64,000 nucleotides of DNA from Bowmanella denitrificans (GCF_039522935.1 NZ_BAAAEI010000031.1:307018-371017), one strand, 5' to 3'. Shown: positions 8,889-18,130, numbered from the stretch's first letter. Made by a program: numbers and translations. Notes: generated by a model not told the origin, from the letters alone.

Positions 8889-9782
8889 CTAAGTCGCGGC
8901 AACCCAGCGCTGTAGTCTGGGCATCAATAAGAAAGCACCGACGCAGGCCAGGCTGGCAATTGGGTGGTTTAACGCCGCCAGTATCAGGGCATCTATCAGG
9001 CTGATAGCGGCCAGCAGTGCGCCAATCAATTTACGCAGGGGCGCTTGTTGACTCAACAAACTCAGCTTCAAGTGCCAGATAACCCAGCCGCAAAACAGTA
9101 GTAACAGCGGATAAAGCAGCCAGTGGGGATGAGAAAAAGTGAGCACCCCAAGTGGCGCAGTCAGCAGCAATAACGGCCAGTGTTCACGGGGGCTTAGGCT
9201 GATATTGGCCAGATGTTCGTTTCTGGCCAGGTAAGTTACTGAGGCAATATAGGCCGCCAGTATGGCCGCACAGCCAGCTAACATCCAACTGAATTGTCCC
9301 AGCATACCGGCTGCCAGCAAATAAACCTGGACCCGGCAAAGACCCATCAGCCAGGCGCAATGAGGCTGCTGTTTGTGCCAGCGATTGTAACTCCAGATAG
9401 TGAACAGTAGCGCAGCGGCCAATAACAGAATCAGTGCGGGCTGCGCATGCCCAGACCACCAGGCCTGAATCATCAGCAACACCAGTGCGCCAGCAAGAAA
9501 CAGCTTGGCAAGCAGCGCAACCGTAGTTTGCCGGGCTAGTCCCAATGCAATAGGGCGCCGATTTTGATGATGTTTGTCCCAATCAGCATCAAAGGCATCA
9601 TTTTGCAGCATGCCGCCCATATAGATGGCCGACATAGCAACCAACAAGGTTAACCACTGCCATAGCGGCGCGTGGACCTGGATGCCGGCAACCAGCCCAA
9701 GGCTACCGCCGACTAGTAAATTAGTCCATACGGAAGGTAAGTTAGAGGCTCTGGTCAGAGTTAAAAAAGTATGAGGTGTCAT
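8889..9782 (-). CDS. eboC: EboC-like UbiA-family prenyltransferase
   Basis: A 297-residue polytopic membrane protein of the UbiA superfamily, which transfers prenyl groups to aromatic or other acceptors in the inner membrane. The first Asp-rich motif is clear: NDAFDADWDKHHQNRRP, with TRASNLPSVWTNLL at the N-terminus as in EboC and other UbiA members. About eight hydrophobic segments follow. Its ATG overlaps the eboD stop (ATGA). The acceptor is unknown; the neighbouring cyclase suggests a cyclitol-type or related head group, which is my inference. Confidence 0.88.
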   Translation of the reverse strand: MTPHTFLTLTRASNLPSVWTNLLVGGSLGLVAGIQVHAPLWQWLTLLVAMSAIYMGGMLQNDAFDADWDKHHQNRRPIALGLARQTTVALLAKLFLAGALVLLMIQAWWSGHAQPALILLLAAALLFTIWSYNRWHKQQPHCAWLMGLCRVQVYLLAAGMLGQFSWMLAGCAAILAAYIASVTYLARNEHLANISLSPREHWPLLLLTAPLGVLTFSHPHWLLYPLLLLFCGWVIWHLKLSLLSQQAPLRKLIGALLAAISLIDALILAALNHPIASLACVGAFLLMPRLQRWVAAT

Positions 9783-10984
9783 GATTCAGCCTTTGTGCCT
9801 GCCGATTCCGTTTCTTGTAGCAGCATTAATGCGCGACGCATTTGCGCGGTGTCTATGTGTTGCACATCCCTGGACTGGCCAATACTGGTCAGCAGGGGAA
9901 TCGACAAGCGTCCCCCCAAATGTTGACGGAAGTCTTCCAGTCCTTGCAATAAGCCATCCTGGCTGGTTAATTCTGGATACCAGAGCTTAAAACCCAGTGT
10001 GCGCAGTAAAGTTCGAATGCGCTCTACCGAGCTTTGTTCCAACATGCCATTCAGATTGGCATAGATGGCATCCAGCAACATGCCCACCGCGACCGCTTCA
10101 CCGTGGCGGATGCGATAATCTGATAATATTTCCAGTTTATGGGCGCTCCAGTGACCATAATCCAATGGCCGACCGTTACCCCGTTCAAAAGGGTCGCCAC
10201 CCAGGGTGATTTTATTCAGATGTAATTGAGCGCAGCGCCAAATGGCATACTGGCTGGGTTCGGCATCAAAGTTGGCCAGTCTTTGTGCGTGTTCTTCCAA
10301 CCAGAGGAAAAACGCCTGATCCTGAATAAGTGCCACTTTCACGGCTTCAGCAAGACCGGCGATTTTGTCCCGCGCTGCCAGACTGCTTAGCAGTGAGAAG
10401 TCATTAATCACCGCTCTTGGTGGGCAGAAATTTCCAAGCAGGTTCTTGTGCCCCAGTGCATTTACGCCGTTTTTGACACCAATGCCGGCATCGTTTTGTG
10501 CCAGTACCGTGCTTGGGATTCTCACCAACGGGACGCCGCGGTGAAAACTGGAGCAAACAAAGCCAATCAGGTCCAGCAATGCACCACCACCAACGGCACA
10601 AACCAGATTGTGACGATCGACTCTTAAGTTTAACAAGGTCTGATGCAAGGCCTGCCACTGGGTCAATTGCTTACCGGCTTCACTACCCTGTACTTCGATA
10701 CATGGAGCAATAAGGCTAAAGTGCAGAGGATGAGCAGCACAATAGTCTTCAATTTGCCGGATGAGGTTAGGCTGCGCGGCAGCGAGGTTTGCATCAATAA
10801 AAAAAAGCAGCTTGATTGGTTGATCTGTATCCGCAGTGAGGGTTGTTAACAGAGTATCATTGTCTGGACTGAACAGATTCTGGGTAAAGCGCACCTGAAA
10901 GTGGTAAGGCATATGAAAACTGGCATTTAAGTCGGTCGTCTCCAATGTCAATTTTTGTATGTCTTTGCTGTTTGCCAGGTTCAT
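9779..10984 (-). CDS. eboD: EboD-like 3-dehydroquinate-synthase/sugar-phosphate cyclase-family protein
   Basis: A 401-residue member of the dehydroquinate synthase-like fold, first gene of the ebo cluster. The NAD-binding GGG (132-134 in AVGGGALLD), PSTVLAQNDAGIGVKNGVN, and the metal ligands Glu213 (GLAEAVK), His282 (GHWSAHKLE) and His294 (RHGEAV) are all present, so an active enzyme is likely. The DYGHWSAHKLE segment differs from the GHTFGHA of housekeeping AroB and is nearer to the ebo/2-epi-valiolone synthase branch. The substrate (DAHP versus sedoheptulose 7-phosphate) cannot be decided here. It is divergent from pabA, with a 136-base shared promoter region. Confidence 0.87.
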   Translation of the reverse strand: MNLANSKDIQKLTLETTDLNASFHMPYHFQVRFTQNLFSPDNDTLLTTLTADTDQPIKLLFFIDANLAAAQPNLIRQIEDYCAAHPLHFSLIAPCIEVQGSEAGKQLTQWQALHQTLLNLRVDRHNLVCAVGGGALLDLIGFVCSSFHRGVPLVRIPSTVLAQNDAGIGVKNGVNALGHKNLLGNFCPPRAVINDFSLLSSLAARDKIAGLAEAVKVALIQDQAFFLWLEEHAQRLANFDAEPSQYAIWRCAQLHLNKITLGGDPFERGNGRPLDYGHWSAHKLEILSDYRIRHGEAVAVGMLLDAIYANLNGMLEQSSVERIRTLLRTLGFKLWYPELTSQDGLLQGLEDFRQHLGGRLSIPLLTSIGQSRDVQHIDTAQMRRALMLLQETESAGTKAES

Positions 10985-11120
10985 GTTACGCCCTATCTCT
11001 AATCGACCGACAATATTTGGTGCCAGACGATACCAGAATTTTTAATCGGATGCGTGTGGTTCTGTTCTCTGCCAAGTTCCGCTATTATCCCTGCCCGGTT
11101 TTTTCCTGCTGACTGGCTTC

Positions 11121-11711
11121 ATGCTGCTGTTGATTGACAATTATGACTCCTTTACCCATAACCTGGCCCGATACTTTATGGAACTGGGGCAGGAAGTGCG
11201 GGTGGTGCGCAATGATCGGATCGATATTGCCGGGATAGAGGCGCTCGCCCCTGATTATCTGGTTTTTTCGCCAGGTCCTTGTACGCCGGATGATGCCGGT
11301 ATTACCCTGAGTGCCATTGCCTATTTTGCCGGCAGGTTACCCATTTTGGGCGTGTGCCTAGGTTATCAGGCTATTGGTCAGGTGTTTGGTGCTAAAGTCA
11401 TCAGGGCGGCGAAGGTCATGCACGGCAAAACATCCATGCTAAGACACAATGAGTCGCGGCTTTTTGCCCGGGTAGACAATCCCTTTGTGGCGACCCGCTA
11501 TCATTCTCTGGTGCTGGCGCCTGAGTCTATCCCTGAAGATTTTACCGTTAGTGCCTGGGTAGAGGATGAAATGGGGGCCTCTACGGCAATGGCGATCGAA
11601 CATAAAAGCCTGCCACTCTGTGGGGTGCAGTTTCATCCTGAGTCAGTGATGACTTTGGCAGGCCATTGTATTCTTAAGAATTTTCTCGAGTTATATAAGG
11701 CAAAAGGCTGA
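11121..11711 (+). CDS. pabA: Aminodeoxychorismate/anthranilate synthase glutaminase subunit
   Basis: A 196-residue class I glutamine amidotransferase that supplies ammonia for 4-amino-4-deoxychorismate (folate) and possibly anthranilate synthesis. The catalytic triad is Cys79 (GVCLGYQA), His172 and Glu174 (GVQFHPES); it starts LLLIDNYDSFTHNL. Its position near an acetylornithine-type aminotransferase resembles the E. coli pabA-argD neighbourhood, which supports pabA over trpG. The first four codons follow a typical promoter-length gap from the divergent eboD. Confidence 0.9.
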   Translation: MLLLIDNYDSFTHNLARYFMELGQEVRVVRNDRIDIAGIEALAPDYLVFSPGPCTPDDAGITLSAIAYFAGRLPILGVCLGYQAIGQVFGAKVIRAAKVMHGKTSMLRHNESRLFARVDNPFVATRYHSLVLAPESIPEDFTVSAWVEDEMGASTAMAIEHKSLPLCGVQFHPESVMTLAGHCILKNFLELYKAKG

Positions 11712-11764
11712 AACTGGTCCATATTTACTGACACAGCAGCAGAAGTAAAAAGCCCCCTTTATAC

Positions 11765-12691
11765 ATGCAACAGCGACCAGCAACTAATTTGCGCTTTCTG
11801 ATCCTGTCAGCCCACTACTCTGGTCGGCCTTTCTTTGTTGGCGTTGGCGTTGGCGTTGGCGCTTGGCTGATAGTCAATGCCCTGGTGACTTGCTTGATAA
11901 CTGTCTGGGTGCTGGCCGACGCGGATAAGCAAATTGCCTCTGACTGGTTAGGTGCGAGTCTGGCTTGGGTATCAGCTTTGGCTATTGGTTTTAGCTACGT
12001 GCTGGTTAGTTTTATCTTGCTCAAACGGCACATTAAGGTAACAGTGCTACTTGGTCTTTTGCTGCTTCAACAAGCCCGCTATCTGGATGGTTTGGACCAG
12101 GTATTACTGTTGCGGGGACAAGGGATGGACTTAGCTGAAGATGTGCTGTTCCTGCTAGGGGCGCTGATTCTGGCAAGTGGCATCACCTTGTGGGTGATTT
12201 TTACATACCGGCTGTCCACACTGGACAAGCTCACCCGGGTACACAACCGACGCTATTTTGATACAGCCTTACAGCAACACCTATTGTTTCGTCGGCAGGA
12301 GCCTCATCGGGGTTGTTTGCTGGTGATGGATGTAGATGACTTTAAAAAAATTAATGATGACTTTGGCCATGCCATGGGTGACAAAGTACTAAAAATTCTT
12401 GGCGCAGTATTAAGTGAAAGCGCCAGACGCGAAGACATAGTATGTCGCAGTGGTGGAGAAGAGTTTGAAATTCTGTTGGTCCGGGTCGCTCCGGATACTG
12501 CGATGGACGTTGCCAGACGCCTGATGACAAAGATTGCGGATGCCACCCCACATTCATTGCCTATACTCACTGTCAGTATGGGGCTGACCGCAATTCGCGC
12601 GCAGGACAGTGTGGATAGCCTCAGACGTCGTGCTGATAAAGCCATGTATCAAGCCAAGGAACAAGGTAAAGCCTGTATTGTTCAGATTTAG
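11765..12691 (+). CDS. Membrane-anchored diguanylate cyclase
   Basis: A 308-residue protein with about four membrane helices in residues 20-150 and a C-terminal GGDEF domain that makes cyclic di-GMP from two GTP. The active site reads RSGGEEF and the product-inhibition I-site RRED is intact five residues before it. No extracytoplasmic sensor domain is visible; the membrane helices may be the sensor. The first helix contains a VGVGVGVG run encoded by four GTTGGC repeats. It follows pabA by 53 bases on the same strand. Confidence 0.9.
   Translation: MQQRPATNLRFLILSAHYSGRPFFVGVGVGVGAWLIVNALVTCLITVWVLADADKQIASDWLGASLAWVSALAIGFSYVLVSFILLKRHIKVTVLLGLLLLQQARYLDGLDQVLLLRGQGMDLAEDVLFLLGALILASGITLWVIFTYRLSTLDKLTRVHNRRYFDTALQQHLLFRRQEPHRGCLLVMDVDDFKKINDDFGHAMGDKVLKILGAVLSESARREDIVCRSGGEEFEILLVRVAPDTAMDVARRLMTKIADATPHSLPILTVSMGLTAIRAQDSVDSLRRRADKAMYQAKEQGKACIVQI
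11837..11860 (+). repeat. Hexanucleotide tandem repeat (4 x GTTGGC)
   Basis: Four exact head-to-tail GTTGGC units encode alternating Val-Gly at the start of the first membrane helix of the diguanylate cyclase. Because the unit is six bases, gain or loss of a copy by slippage would change the helix length without a frameshift. Confidence 0.9.
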
Positions 12692-12775
12692 AATTCGCTC
12701 AACCCGCTTCATCTTTTCCTATATGATGCATCTTTCATTCCGATAAACCCGATAGAAGAAACTCGAATAAAACTA

Positions 12776-13936
12776 ATGACAGAGCAGCAAGACGTCTCAC
12801 AACTCATCACACACAGATTCAGCAGCCTGCTGATTGGCCTGGATATGGCCAAACAAACTGTAATTGAAGACAAGGACGTCGAACTACCTGCATTTCTTGA
12901 TCAGGACAGGGATGGACGTCAGTTATTGCGCGTAGAAAAACAGGCGCAACGTGACAAAAAACTCAATGAACGCTACCAGCAGAATTTTCTGGATAAACTG
13001 CAAGGCCAACTGAACGAAGAGCTGAAGCGCCGTATTGCCGAACAGTTGGTGGATACTGATACCTTATACAATAAACTCATTGGTATTCCACCACAGTTGC
13101 CTGAGGTATTGGATATTATGCCGGTCAAGGCCGCCTCTATTGGCCGCATTGAACCCTTAGTGGCAACGATTCCCTGGCTGGTTAATGACCTGATCAAAAT
13201 GGTCAATATGCCCAAGTACCGGCGCACAGACAAAAAAGGCAAGGTCATTCCGGTTGAGAGCTTGCGCATGGCATTGAGCTTTTTGGGACTGGAAAACCTG
13301 AAACTAGTGATTCCGGCACTGGCATTCAGGCGCTGGCTTCCGCAGATCACGGATCCCTATCCCAATATAAAAGTGCGTTTATGGGAACATGCCATGGGCA
13401 GTGCCCTTTCATGCAAAAAGGTGGCTGAAGTGGCTGGGGTTGATGCGGCGTCGGCATTTACCCTGGGCATGTTGCATGAAATTGGCCGTATTGCTGTTAT
13501 CCGTCTGTATTTCCGTTTGTTTGAGGAGGTTCGGCGCGATGCGATTACCGAGGCGCATGAAGCAAAGATGAAGGAAGAGCATGCCGCTTTAGGGGAAATT
13601 GAACCCTCAGGGCAATGCCTGAGCGATGTAATGGAACAGTATTCGCTGCAGACCAGCAATTGGCTGATCGAACGCATGGATCTGAAAAGAGTCATGATCG
13701 CTCCAGCCATGTCAGAGGTGGCGCAATTCCTGCCAATCAGGAATATGCAGCCTTTGGCCAGAGTATTGATGCAGGGCCGCAGCTACAACCAGTACCGCAT
13801 GCTGAAAAATCATCGTCTGATTAATATGGATGAAGCCAAATTGTTCTTACGGGGTATACAAATGCCATCCGGTGCCCTTGCGGCACTGAAGGATGCGGAT
13901 TTACGCCATCTGAATCTGACTTTTGAAGAAAATTAA
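12776..13936 (+). CDS. HDOD-domain signalling protein
   Basis: A 386-residue cytoplasmic protein. The N-terminal ~90 residues are polar and helical (coiled-coil-like, KKLNERYQQNF); residues ~95-310 form an HDOD domain, beginning LPQL-like PPQLPEVLDIMP and containing SLRMALSFLGLENLKLVI and LGMLHEIGRIAV. HDOD domains are inactive relatives of HD phosphohydrolases that act as regulatory scaffolds in signalling. The partner is unknown; the neighbouring diguanylate cyclase gene is the nearest candidate. The ribosome site is weak. Confidence 0.85.
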   Translation: MTEQQDVSQLITHRFSSLLIGLDMAKQTVIEDKDVELPAFLDQDRDGRQLLRVEKQAQRDKKLNERYQQNFLDKLQGQLNEELKRRIAEQLVDTDTLYNKLIGIPPQLPEVLDIMPVKAASIGRIEPLVATIPWLVNDLIKMVNMPKYRRTDKKGKVIPVESLRMALSFLGLENLKLVIPALAFRRWLPQITDPYPNIKVRLWEHAMGSALSCKKVAEVAGVDAASAFTLGMLHEIGRIAVIRLYFRLFEEVRRDAITEAHEAKMKEEHAALGEIEPSGQCLSDVMEQYSLQTSNWLIERMDLKRVMIAPAMSEVAQFLPIRNMQPLARVLMQGRSYNQYRMLKNHRLINMDEAKLFLRGIQMPSGALAALKDADLRHLNLTFEEN

Positions 13937-14251
13937 TTTGTTGTTGGCCGATTTGAGCGGCCAGACGATGGATTTCAGCCATTATCGCTAAATTTTTTTT
14001 TACATATTCATGCACGCCCCGTTTCGGGGCTAAAATGTCAGGCTCGTTTCTTTGGTGGTAACAGACAGCGTTGGCTTTTTACAACAGTTACCAAATATAG
14101 TTATTCAGAATTCCTGCAAACTTAGGCCAATGCCTTGTATTCTGGGCGTTTGCGTCAAGTTGACGGGAAGACACTGACGAGCAGTTCTGCAATAATGGCG
14201 GCAGATTTTTTCGCCATTGCCCTTCTACAAGCAAAGCAAGAGGTATCAAGA
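13937..14251. other. Intergenic region between the HDOD gene and astC
   Basis: A 315-base gap without a convincing gene. GCCCCG (14016-14021) and CGGGGC (14025-14030) make a tight hairpin that could end the HDOD transcript, though it is followed only by TAAAAT. Around 14093-14108 the sequence AAATATAGTTATTCAG loosely resembles one ArgR operator (right half TTATTCA good, left half poor), which would fit arginine control of astC; this is a weak call. Confidence 0.4.
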
Positions 14252-15457
14252 ATGAAAGTGACCAGAGCATTATTCGACGACGTTATGGCCCCCAATTATA
14301 ACCCAGCCGCCATGATTCCGGTTCGCGGTGAGGGTTCCAGAGTGTGGGACCAGGAAGGTATCGAATATGTGGATTTTGCTGGCGGTATCGCGGTGAATTC
14401 TCTGGGGCATTGTCATCCAGCCATGGTTGCCGCACTGAATGAACAGGGCAGCAAACTGTGGCACCTGAGCAACGTATTCACTAACGAACCTGCTTTGCGT
14501 CTGGCTAAAAAGCTGACCGAGATGACTTTTGCCGAGCGCGTTTATTTTGCCAACTCCGGTGCGGAAGCCAACGAAGCCGCCTTGAAACTGGCGCGTCGCT
14601 GGGCGCTGGAACACCATGGTGAAAGCAAAAATCAGATAATCGCTTTTAAACAAGGTTTCCATGGCCGTACTTTCTTCACCGTTACCGTGGGCGGTCAGCC
14701 AGCATACTCTGACGGCTTCGGACCAAAACCTGCTGCGGTTGATCATGCCGTATATAACGACCTGGACAGCCTGAAAGCGCTGATTTCAGACAACACTTGT
14801 GCGGTAATGCTGGAACCACTGCAAGGTGAAGGTGGCATTATCAGTCCCACTAACGAGTTTATCCAAGGCGTGCGCGAACTGTGTAATCAACACAATGCCC
14901 TGCTGATTTTTGATGAAGTGCAATCAGGCGTAGGCCGTACAGGGGAACTGTATGCCTATATGGGCCTGGGTGTCACGCCAGATATTCTGACTACCGCCAA
15001 GGCGTTGGGTGGTGGCTTCCCCATTGGTGCTATGCTGACGACCAAAGACATTGCTGCCAGTTTGAAAGTGGGTACCCACGGCAGTACTTATGGTGGTAAC
15101 CCGCTGGCCTGTGCTGTGGCAGAAGCTGTGCTGGATGTTATCAACAGCAAAGAAGTGCTGGATGGTGTTAAGCATAAGGAACAACTGTTCCGTGACGGCC
15201 TGAATGCCATTAATGCCAAATACCATGTATTTAGTGAAATACGGGGTAAAGGCTTGTTGTTGGGCGCAGCATTGAACGACAAGTACCTGGGCCGTTCCAG
15301 AGATTTTCTGGTGGCCGCCGTGGCTGAACATCTGATGTGCTTGGTGGCCGGTGCAAACGTCGTGCGTTTTGCCCCTTCGCTGATTATTTCTGACGAAGAC
15401 ATCAAAGAGGGTCTGGCACGTTTTGAACGCGCCGTGGCCAAAGTCGTACAAGGATAA
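14252..15457 (+). CDS. astC: Succinylornithine/acetylornithine aminotransferase
   Basis: A 401-residue class III PLP aminotransferase. Lys250 (TTAKALGGGFPIG) binds PLP, Asp221 is in LLIFDEVQSGVGRTG, and NSGAEANEAALKLAR binds the cofactor phosphate. It probably converts N-succinylornithine to N-succinylglutamate semialdehyde in arginine catabolism and may also serve as ArgD in biosynthesis, as dual-function homologues do. I name it astC because astA and astD follow. The start at MKVTRALFDD has an AGAGG site and matches the family; a longer upstream reading does not. astB and astE are not adjacent. Confidence 0.92.
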   Translation: MKVTRALFDDVMAPNYNPAAMIPVRGEGSRVWDQEGIEYVDFAGGIAVNSLGHCHPAMVAALNEQGSKLWHLSNVFTNEPALRLAKKLTEMTFAERVYFANSGAEANEAALKLARRWALEHHGESKNQIIAFKQGFHGRTFFTVTVGGQPAYSDGFGPKPAAVDHAVYNDLDSLKALISDNTCAVMLEPLQGEGGIISPTNEFIQGVRELCNQHNALLIFDEVQSGVGRTGELYAYMGLGVTPDILTTAKALGGGFPIGAMLTTKDIAASLKVGTHGSTYGGNPLACAVAEAVLDVINSKEVLDGVKHKEQLFRDGLNAINAKYHVFSEIRGKGLLLGAALNDKYLGRSRDFLVAAVAEHLMCLVAGANVVRFAPSLIISDEDIKEGLARFERAVAKVVQG

Positions 15458-15465
15458 ATTAGCGG

Positions 15466-15528
15466 GCAGGACGATGTCCTGCTTAATCCAGGATGGATGA
15501 TTGACCGGTGCCGCAGCCTGGCACCGGT
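15466..15528 (+). repeat. Two consecutive stem-loops between astC and astA
   Basis: GCAGGAC (15466-15472)/GTCCTGC (15476-15482) with a 3-base loop, then ACCGGTGCC (15504-15512)/GGCACCGGT (15520-15528) with a 7-base loop and a partial T-run (TTTCTGTTT). These could be a leaky terminator, an RNase processing site or a mRNA stabiliser setting astC versus astAD levels. Confidence 0.6.
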
Positions 15529-15601
15529 TTCTGTTTGCCGGATATTCCGGTTTCCCAAAGAGTGTTAACAAACCGCCTCAGTAACAGCGGAGTAAGCGAC
15601 T

Positions 15602-16630
15602 ATGATGGTGATTCGCCCAATCCAAGCCAGTGACTATGGGTCACTGCATGATATAGCCGTGGAGTCCGGTATCGGCTTTACGTCCCTGCCGGTTAATGAA
15701 ACCTTGCTGCGTAATAAGATTGCCGGTTCGGAGGCATCTTTTGCCCAGGATGTGGATGCGCCCGGTGATCAAAGTTACCTGTTTGTGATGGAAGACAGCG
15801 AGACGGGTAAGGTGGTTGGAACCAGTGGTATCCAAGCCTCTGTCGGACTGGATGATGCTTTTTATCATTACCACCTGAGCAAGGTTGCACACGCTTCCAG
15901 GGAGCTGGATATCTATAATCTGGTGGATATTCTGACCTTGTGTAACGATTACACCGGGGTTACGGAAATCTGCACATTGTTTTTACGTGAACAGGCGCGT
16001 AAAGGCAACAATGGCCGCTTTTTGTCTAAGTTTCGCTTCCTGTTTCTGAAAGAGCATGCGTCACGCTTTGCTGAAACCGTGATAGCTGAAATGCGCGGGG
16101 TGTCTGATGAGCATGGCAATTCACCATTCTGGCAGTGGTTGGAAGAGCATTTCTTCTCTATGGACTTTCCTACCGCTGATTATCTGACGGGAATTGGCCA
16201 GAAGGTGTTTATTGCCGAGTTGATGCCGAAGTATCCTATATACGTCAATCTGCTCAGCAAAGAAGCCCAGGCGGTGATCGGCAAGGTACATGATAAAACC
16301 CGACCAGCGCTGCAATTGCTGGAGTCGGAAGGCTTCCGTAATCGTGGTTATGTGGATATCTTTGATGCCGGTCCGACAGTTGAAGCTGATCTTCAACATA
16401 TTCGTACAGCCCGTATCAGCCGCAAACTGGCGGCGGCAGTCGGTGATCCCGAGGGGGCAAAGTTGCATATGGTGATTAATACCAAGTTGCAGGGCTTTCG
16501 CGCCGTGGTGACCCCCTTGCTGGTCAGTAAAGACGAACAACGGGCAATTATTTCTCAGGCCGCTTTGACGGCATTGCAAATTGATGAAGGCGACCAGGTG
16601 CGTTTTGCATCCTTGTTGCTAAAGGGGTAG
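15602..16630 (+). CDS. astA: Arginine N-succinyltransferase
   Basis: A 342-residue enzyme that transfers succinyl from succinyl-CoA to arginine, first step of the AST pathway. It matches E. coli AstA throughout: MMVIRPI start, FVMEDSETGKVVGTSGIQASVGL, VAEMRGV-type IAEMRGVSDEHGNSPFW, GQKVFIAELMPKYPIY and FDAGPTVEADL. GGAG sits nine bases before the chosen ATG. It is followed three bases later by astD, so the two are co-translated. Confidence 0.96.
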   Translation: MMVIRPIQASDYGSLHDIAVESGIGFTSLPVNETLLRNKIAGSEASFAQDVDAPGDQSYLFVMEDSETGKVVGTSGIQASVGLDDAFYHYHLSKVAHASRELDIYNLVDILTLCNDYTGVTEICTLFLREQARKGNNGRFLSKFRFLFLKEHASRFAETVIAEMRGVSDEHGNSPFWQWLEEHFFSMDFPTADYLTGIGQKVFIAELMPKYPIYVNLLSKEAQAVIGKVHDKTRPALQLLESEGFRNRGYVDIFDAGPTVEADLQHIRTARISRKLAAAVGDPEGAKLHMVINTKLQGFRAVVTPLLVSKDEQRAIISQAALTALQIDEGDQVRFASLLLKG

Positions 16631-16632
16631 AA

Positions 16633-18102
16633 ATGAGCAAAGCACAATTTATCGCAGGCCAATGGCTGGAAGGCCATGGCCACCCAATGAGCTCCACAGA
16701 TCCGGCTAAGAAGCAGGTGATTTGGCAGGCCCAGTCAGCGACTGCTGAGCAGGTTGAACAAGCCATTAACGCAGCCCGTCAGGCATCTTTACCCTGGGCG
16801 GAATTCAGTTTTGAAGAGCGCCTGGTTTTTGTTAAGCGTTTTGCTGAGCTTTTGGGTGAACATAAAGATGAACTGGCACTGGTGATCGCCCGTGAAACCG
16901 GCAAACCGCTGTGGGAAACTGCGACAGAAGTCGCGGCCATGGTCGGAAAAGTGGCAATCTCCGAACGAGCCTATCAGGAGCGCACCGGCACGGTAGAAAA
17001 CCCCATGCCGCAAGGTCGAGCCTTTATCCGTCATAAGCCTCATGGTGTGGTGGCGGTGTTTGGGCCTTATAACTTCCCCGGTCACCTGCCAAACGGGCAT
17101 ATTGTACCAGCGCTGCTGGCCGGTAATACGGTCATATTTAAACCCAGTGAACTCACTCCCTTAGTGGCGCAGAAGACGGTCGAACTGTGGGAAAAAGCCG
17201 GCTTACCGGCTGGTGTTATCAATCTGGTGCAAGGGGAAGTGGAAACCGGTAAGGCGCTGGCTGGTCACCCTGGTATCGACGGTCTGTTTTTCACCGGAAG
17301 TTCGCGCACTGGCAAATTACTGCATGAGCAATTTGGCGGTCATCCGGGTAAGATCCTGGCCCTGGAAATGGGCGGCAATAACCCGTTACTGGTAAAGAGC
17401 GTTTCTGACATCGACGCCACGGTACATGATATTGTGCAGTCTGCCTTTATCACATCCGGTCAGCGCTGTACTTGCTCGCGTCGCTTATTTATAGAGAAAG
17501 GCGAGCTGGGCGACGCCATTCTGGCCCGTTTGCTGGAAGTGACCCGCCAGATTAAAGTGGGCGACTACGACGCCCAGCCACAGCCCTTTATGGGCGCAAT
17601 GATATCTGCCCGCGCAGCCGCACAGATGCTGGCAGCTCAGCAACAATTGCTGGATTTGGGTGCTACTTCGTTACTGGCAATGCAACACCTTGATGTGGAG
17701 TCAGGCTTTGTCACCCCTGGTATTGTCGACGTGACCGGTATTCTTGCCAGCCTGCCTGATGAAGAGCATTTTGGTCCGTTGCTTAAAGTCATTCGTTACA
17801 CGGATTTTGATCAGGCTATCGACGAAGCAAACAATACGGTATTTGGTCTGTCAGCCGGTTTACTGTCTGATGATACCGAGCTATATCAGCACTTCTTCCG
17901 TCGCATCCGTGCCGGTATTGTCAACTGGAACCGGCCGATCACCGGTGCCAGCAGTGCCGCCCCCTTCGGCGGTATAGGCGAGAGCGGGAACCATAGAGCC
18001 AGTGCATATTATGCGGCTGACTACTGTGCTTACCCGGTTGCCTCGGTGGAACTGGATAAGTCCGTTATGCCGACCAGCCTGAGCCCAGGCCTGTCGTTCT
18101 GA
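16633..18102 (+). CDS. astD: Succinylglutamate-semialdehyde dehydrogenase
   Basis: A 489-residue NAD(P)-dependent aldehyde dehydrogenase that oxidises N-succinylglutamate semialdehyde to N-succinylglutamate, fourth step of the AST pathway. Catalytic Cys279 lies in SGQRCTCSRR and general-base Glu245 in LEMGGNNPLL; PYNFPGHLPNGH and FKPSELTP form the cofactor pocket. It abuts astA. The downstream 8-bp hairpin at 18110-18130 may close the transcript. Confidence 0.95.
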   Translation: MSKAQFIAGQWLEGHGHPMSSTDPAKKQVIWQAQSATAEQVEQAINAARQASLPWAEFSFEERLVFVKRFAELLGEHKDELALVIARETGKPLWETATEVAAMVGKVAISERAYQERTGTVENPMPQGRAFIRHKPHGVVAVFGPYNFPGHLPNGHIVPALLAGNTVIFKPSELTPLVAQKTVELWEKAGLPAGVINLVQGEVETGKALAGHPGIDGLFFTGSSRTGKLLHEQFGGHPGKILALEMGGNNPLLVKSVSDIDATVHDIVQSAFITSGQRCTCSRRLFIEKGELGDAILARLLEVTRQIKVGDYDAQPQPFMGAMISARAAAQMLAAQQQLLDLGATSLLAMQHLDVESGFVTPGIVDVTGILASLPDEEHFGPLLKVIRYTDFDQAIDEANNTVFGLSAGLLSDDTELYQHFFRRIRAGIVNWNRPITGASSAAPFGGIGESGNHRASAYYAADYCAYPVASVELDKSVMPTSLSPGLSF

Positions 18103-18109
18103 ATGAGTC

Positions 18110-18130
18110 TGGCCGGGTAACGCCCGGCCA
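18110..18130 (+). terminator. Stem-loop after astD
   Basis: TGGCCGGG (18110-18117) pairs perfectly with CCCGGCCA (18123-18130) around a 5-base loop, eight bases after the astD stop. There is no T-run, so termination is uncertain; Rho-dependent ending or 3'-end protection is possible. Confidence 0.45.

Noticed and set aside
10985..11120. Ferric-uptake or other operator between eboD and pabA
   Set aside because: I found no palindrome of convincing length; the gap is an ordinary divergent promoter region.
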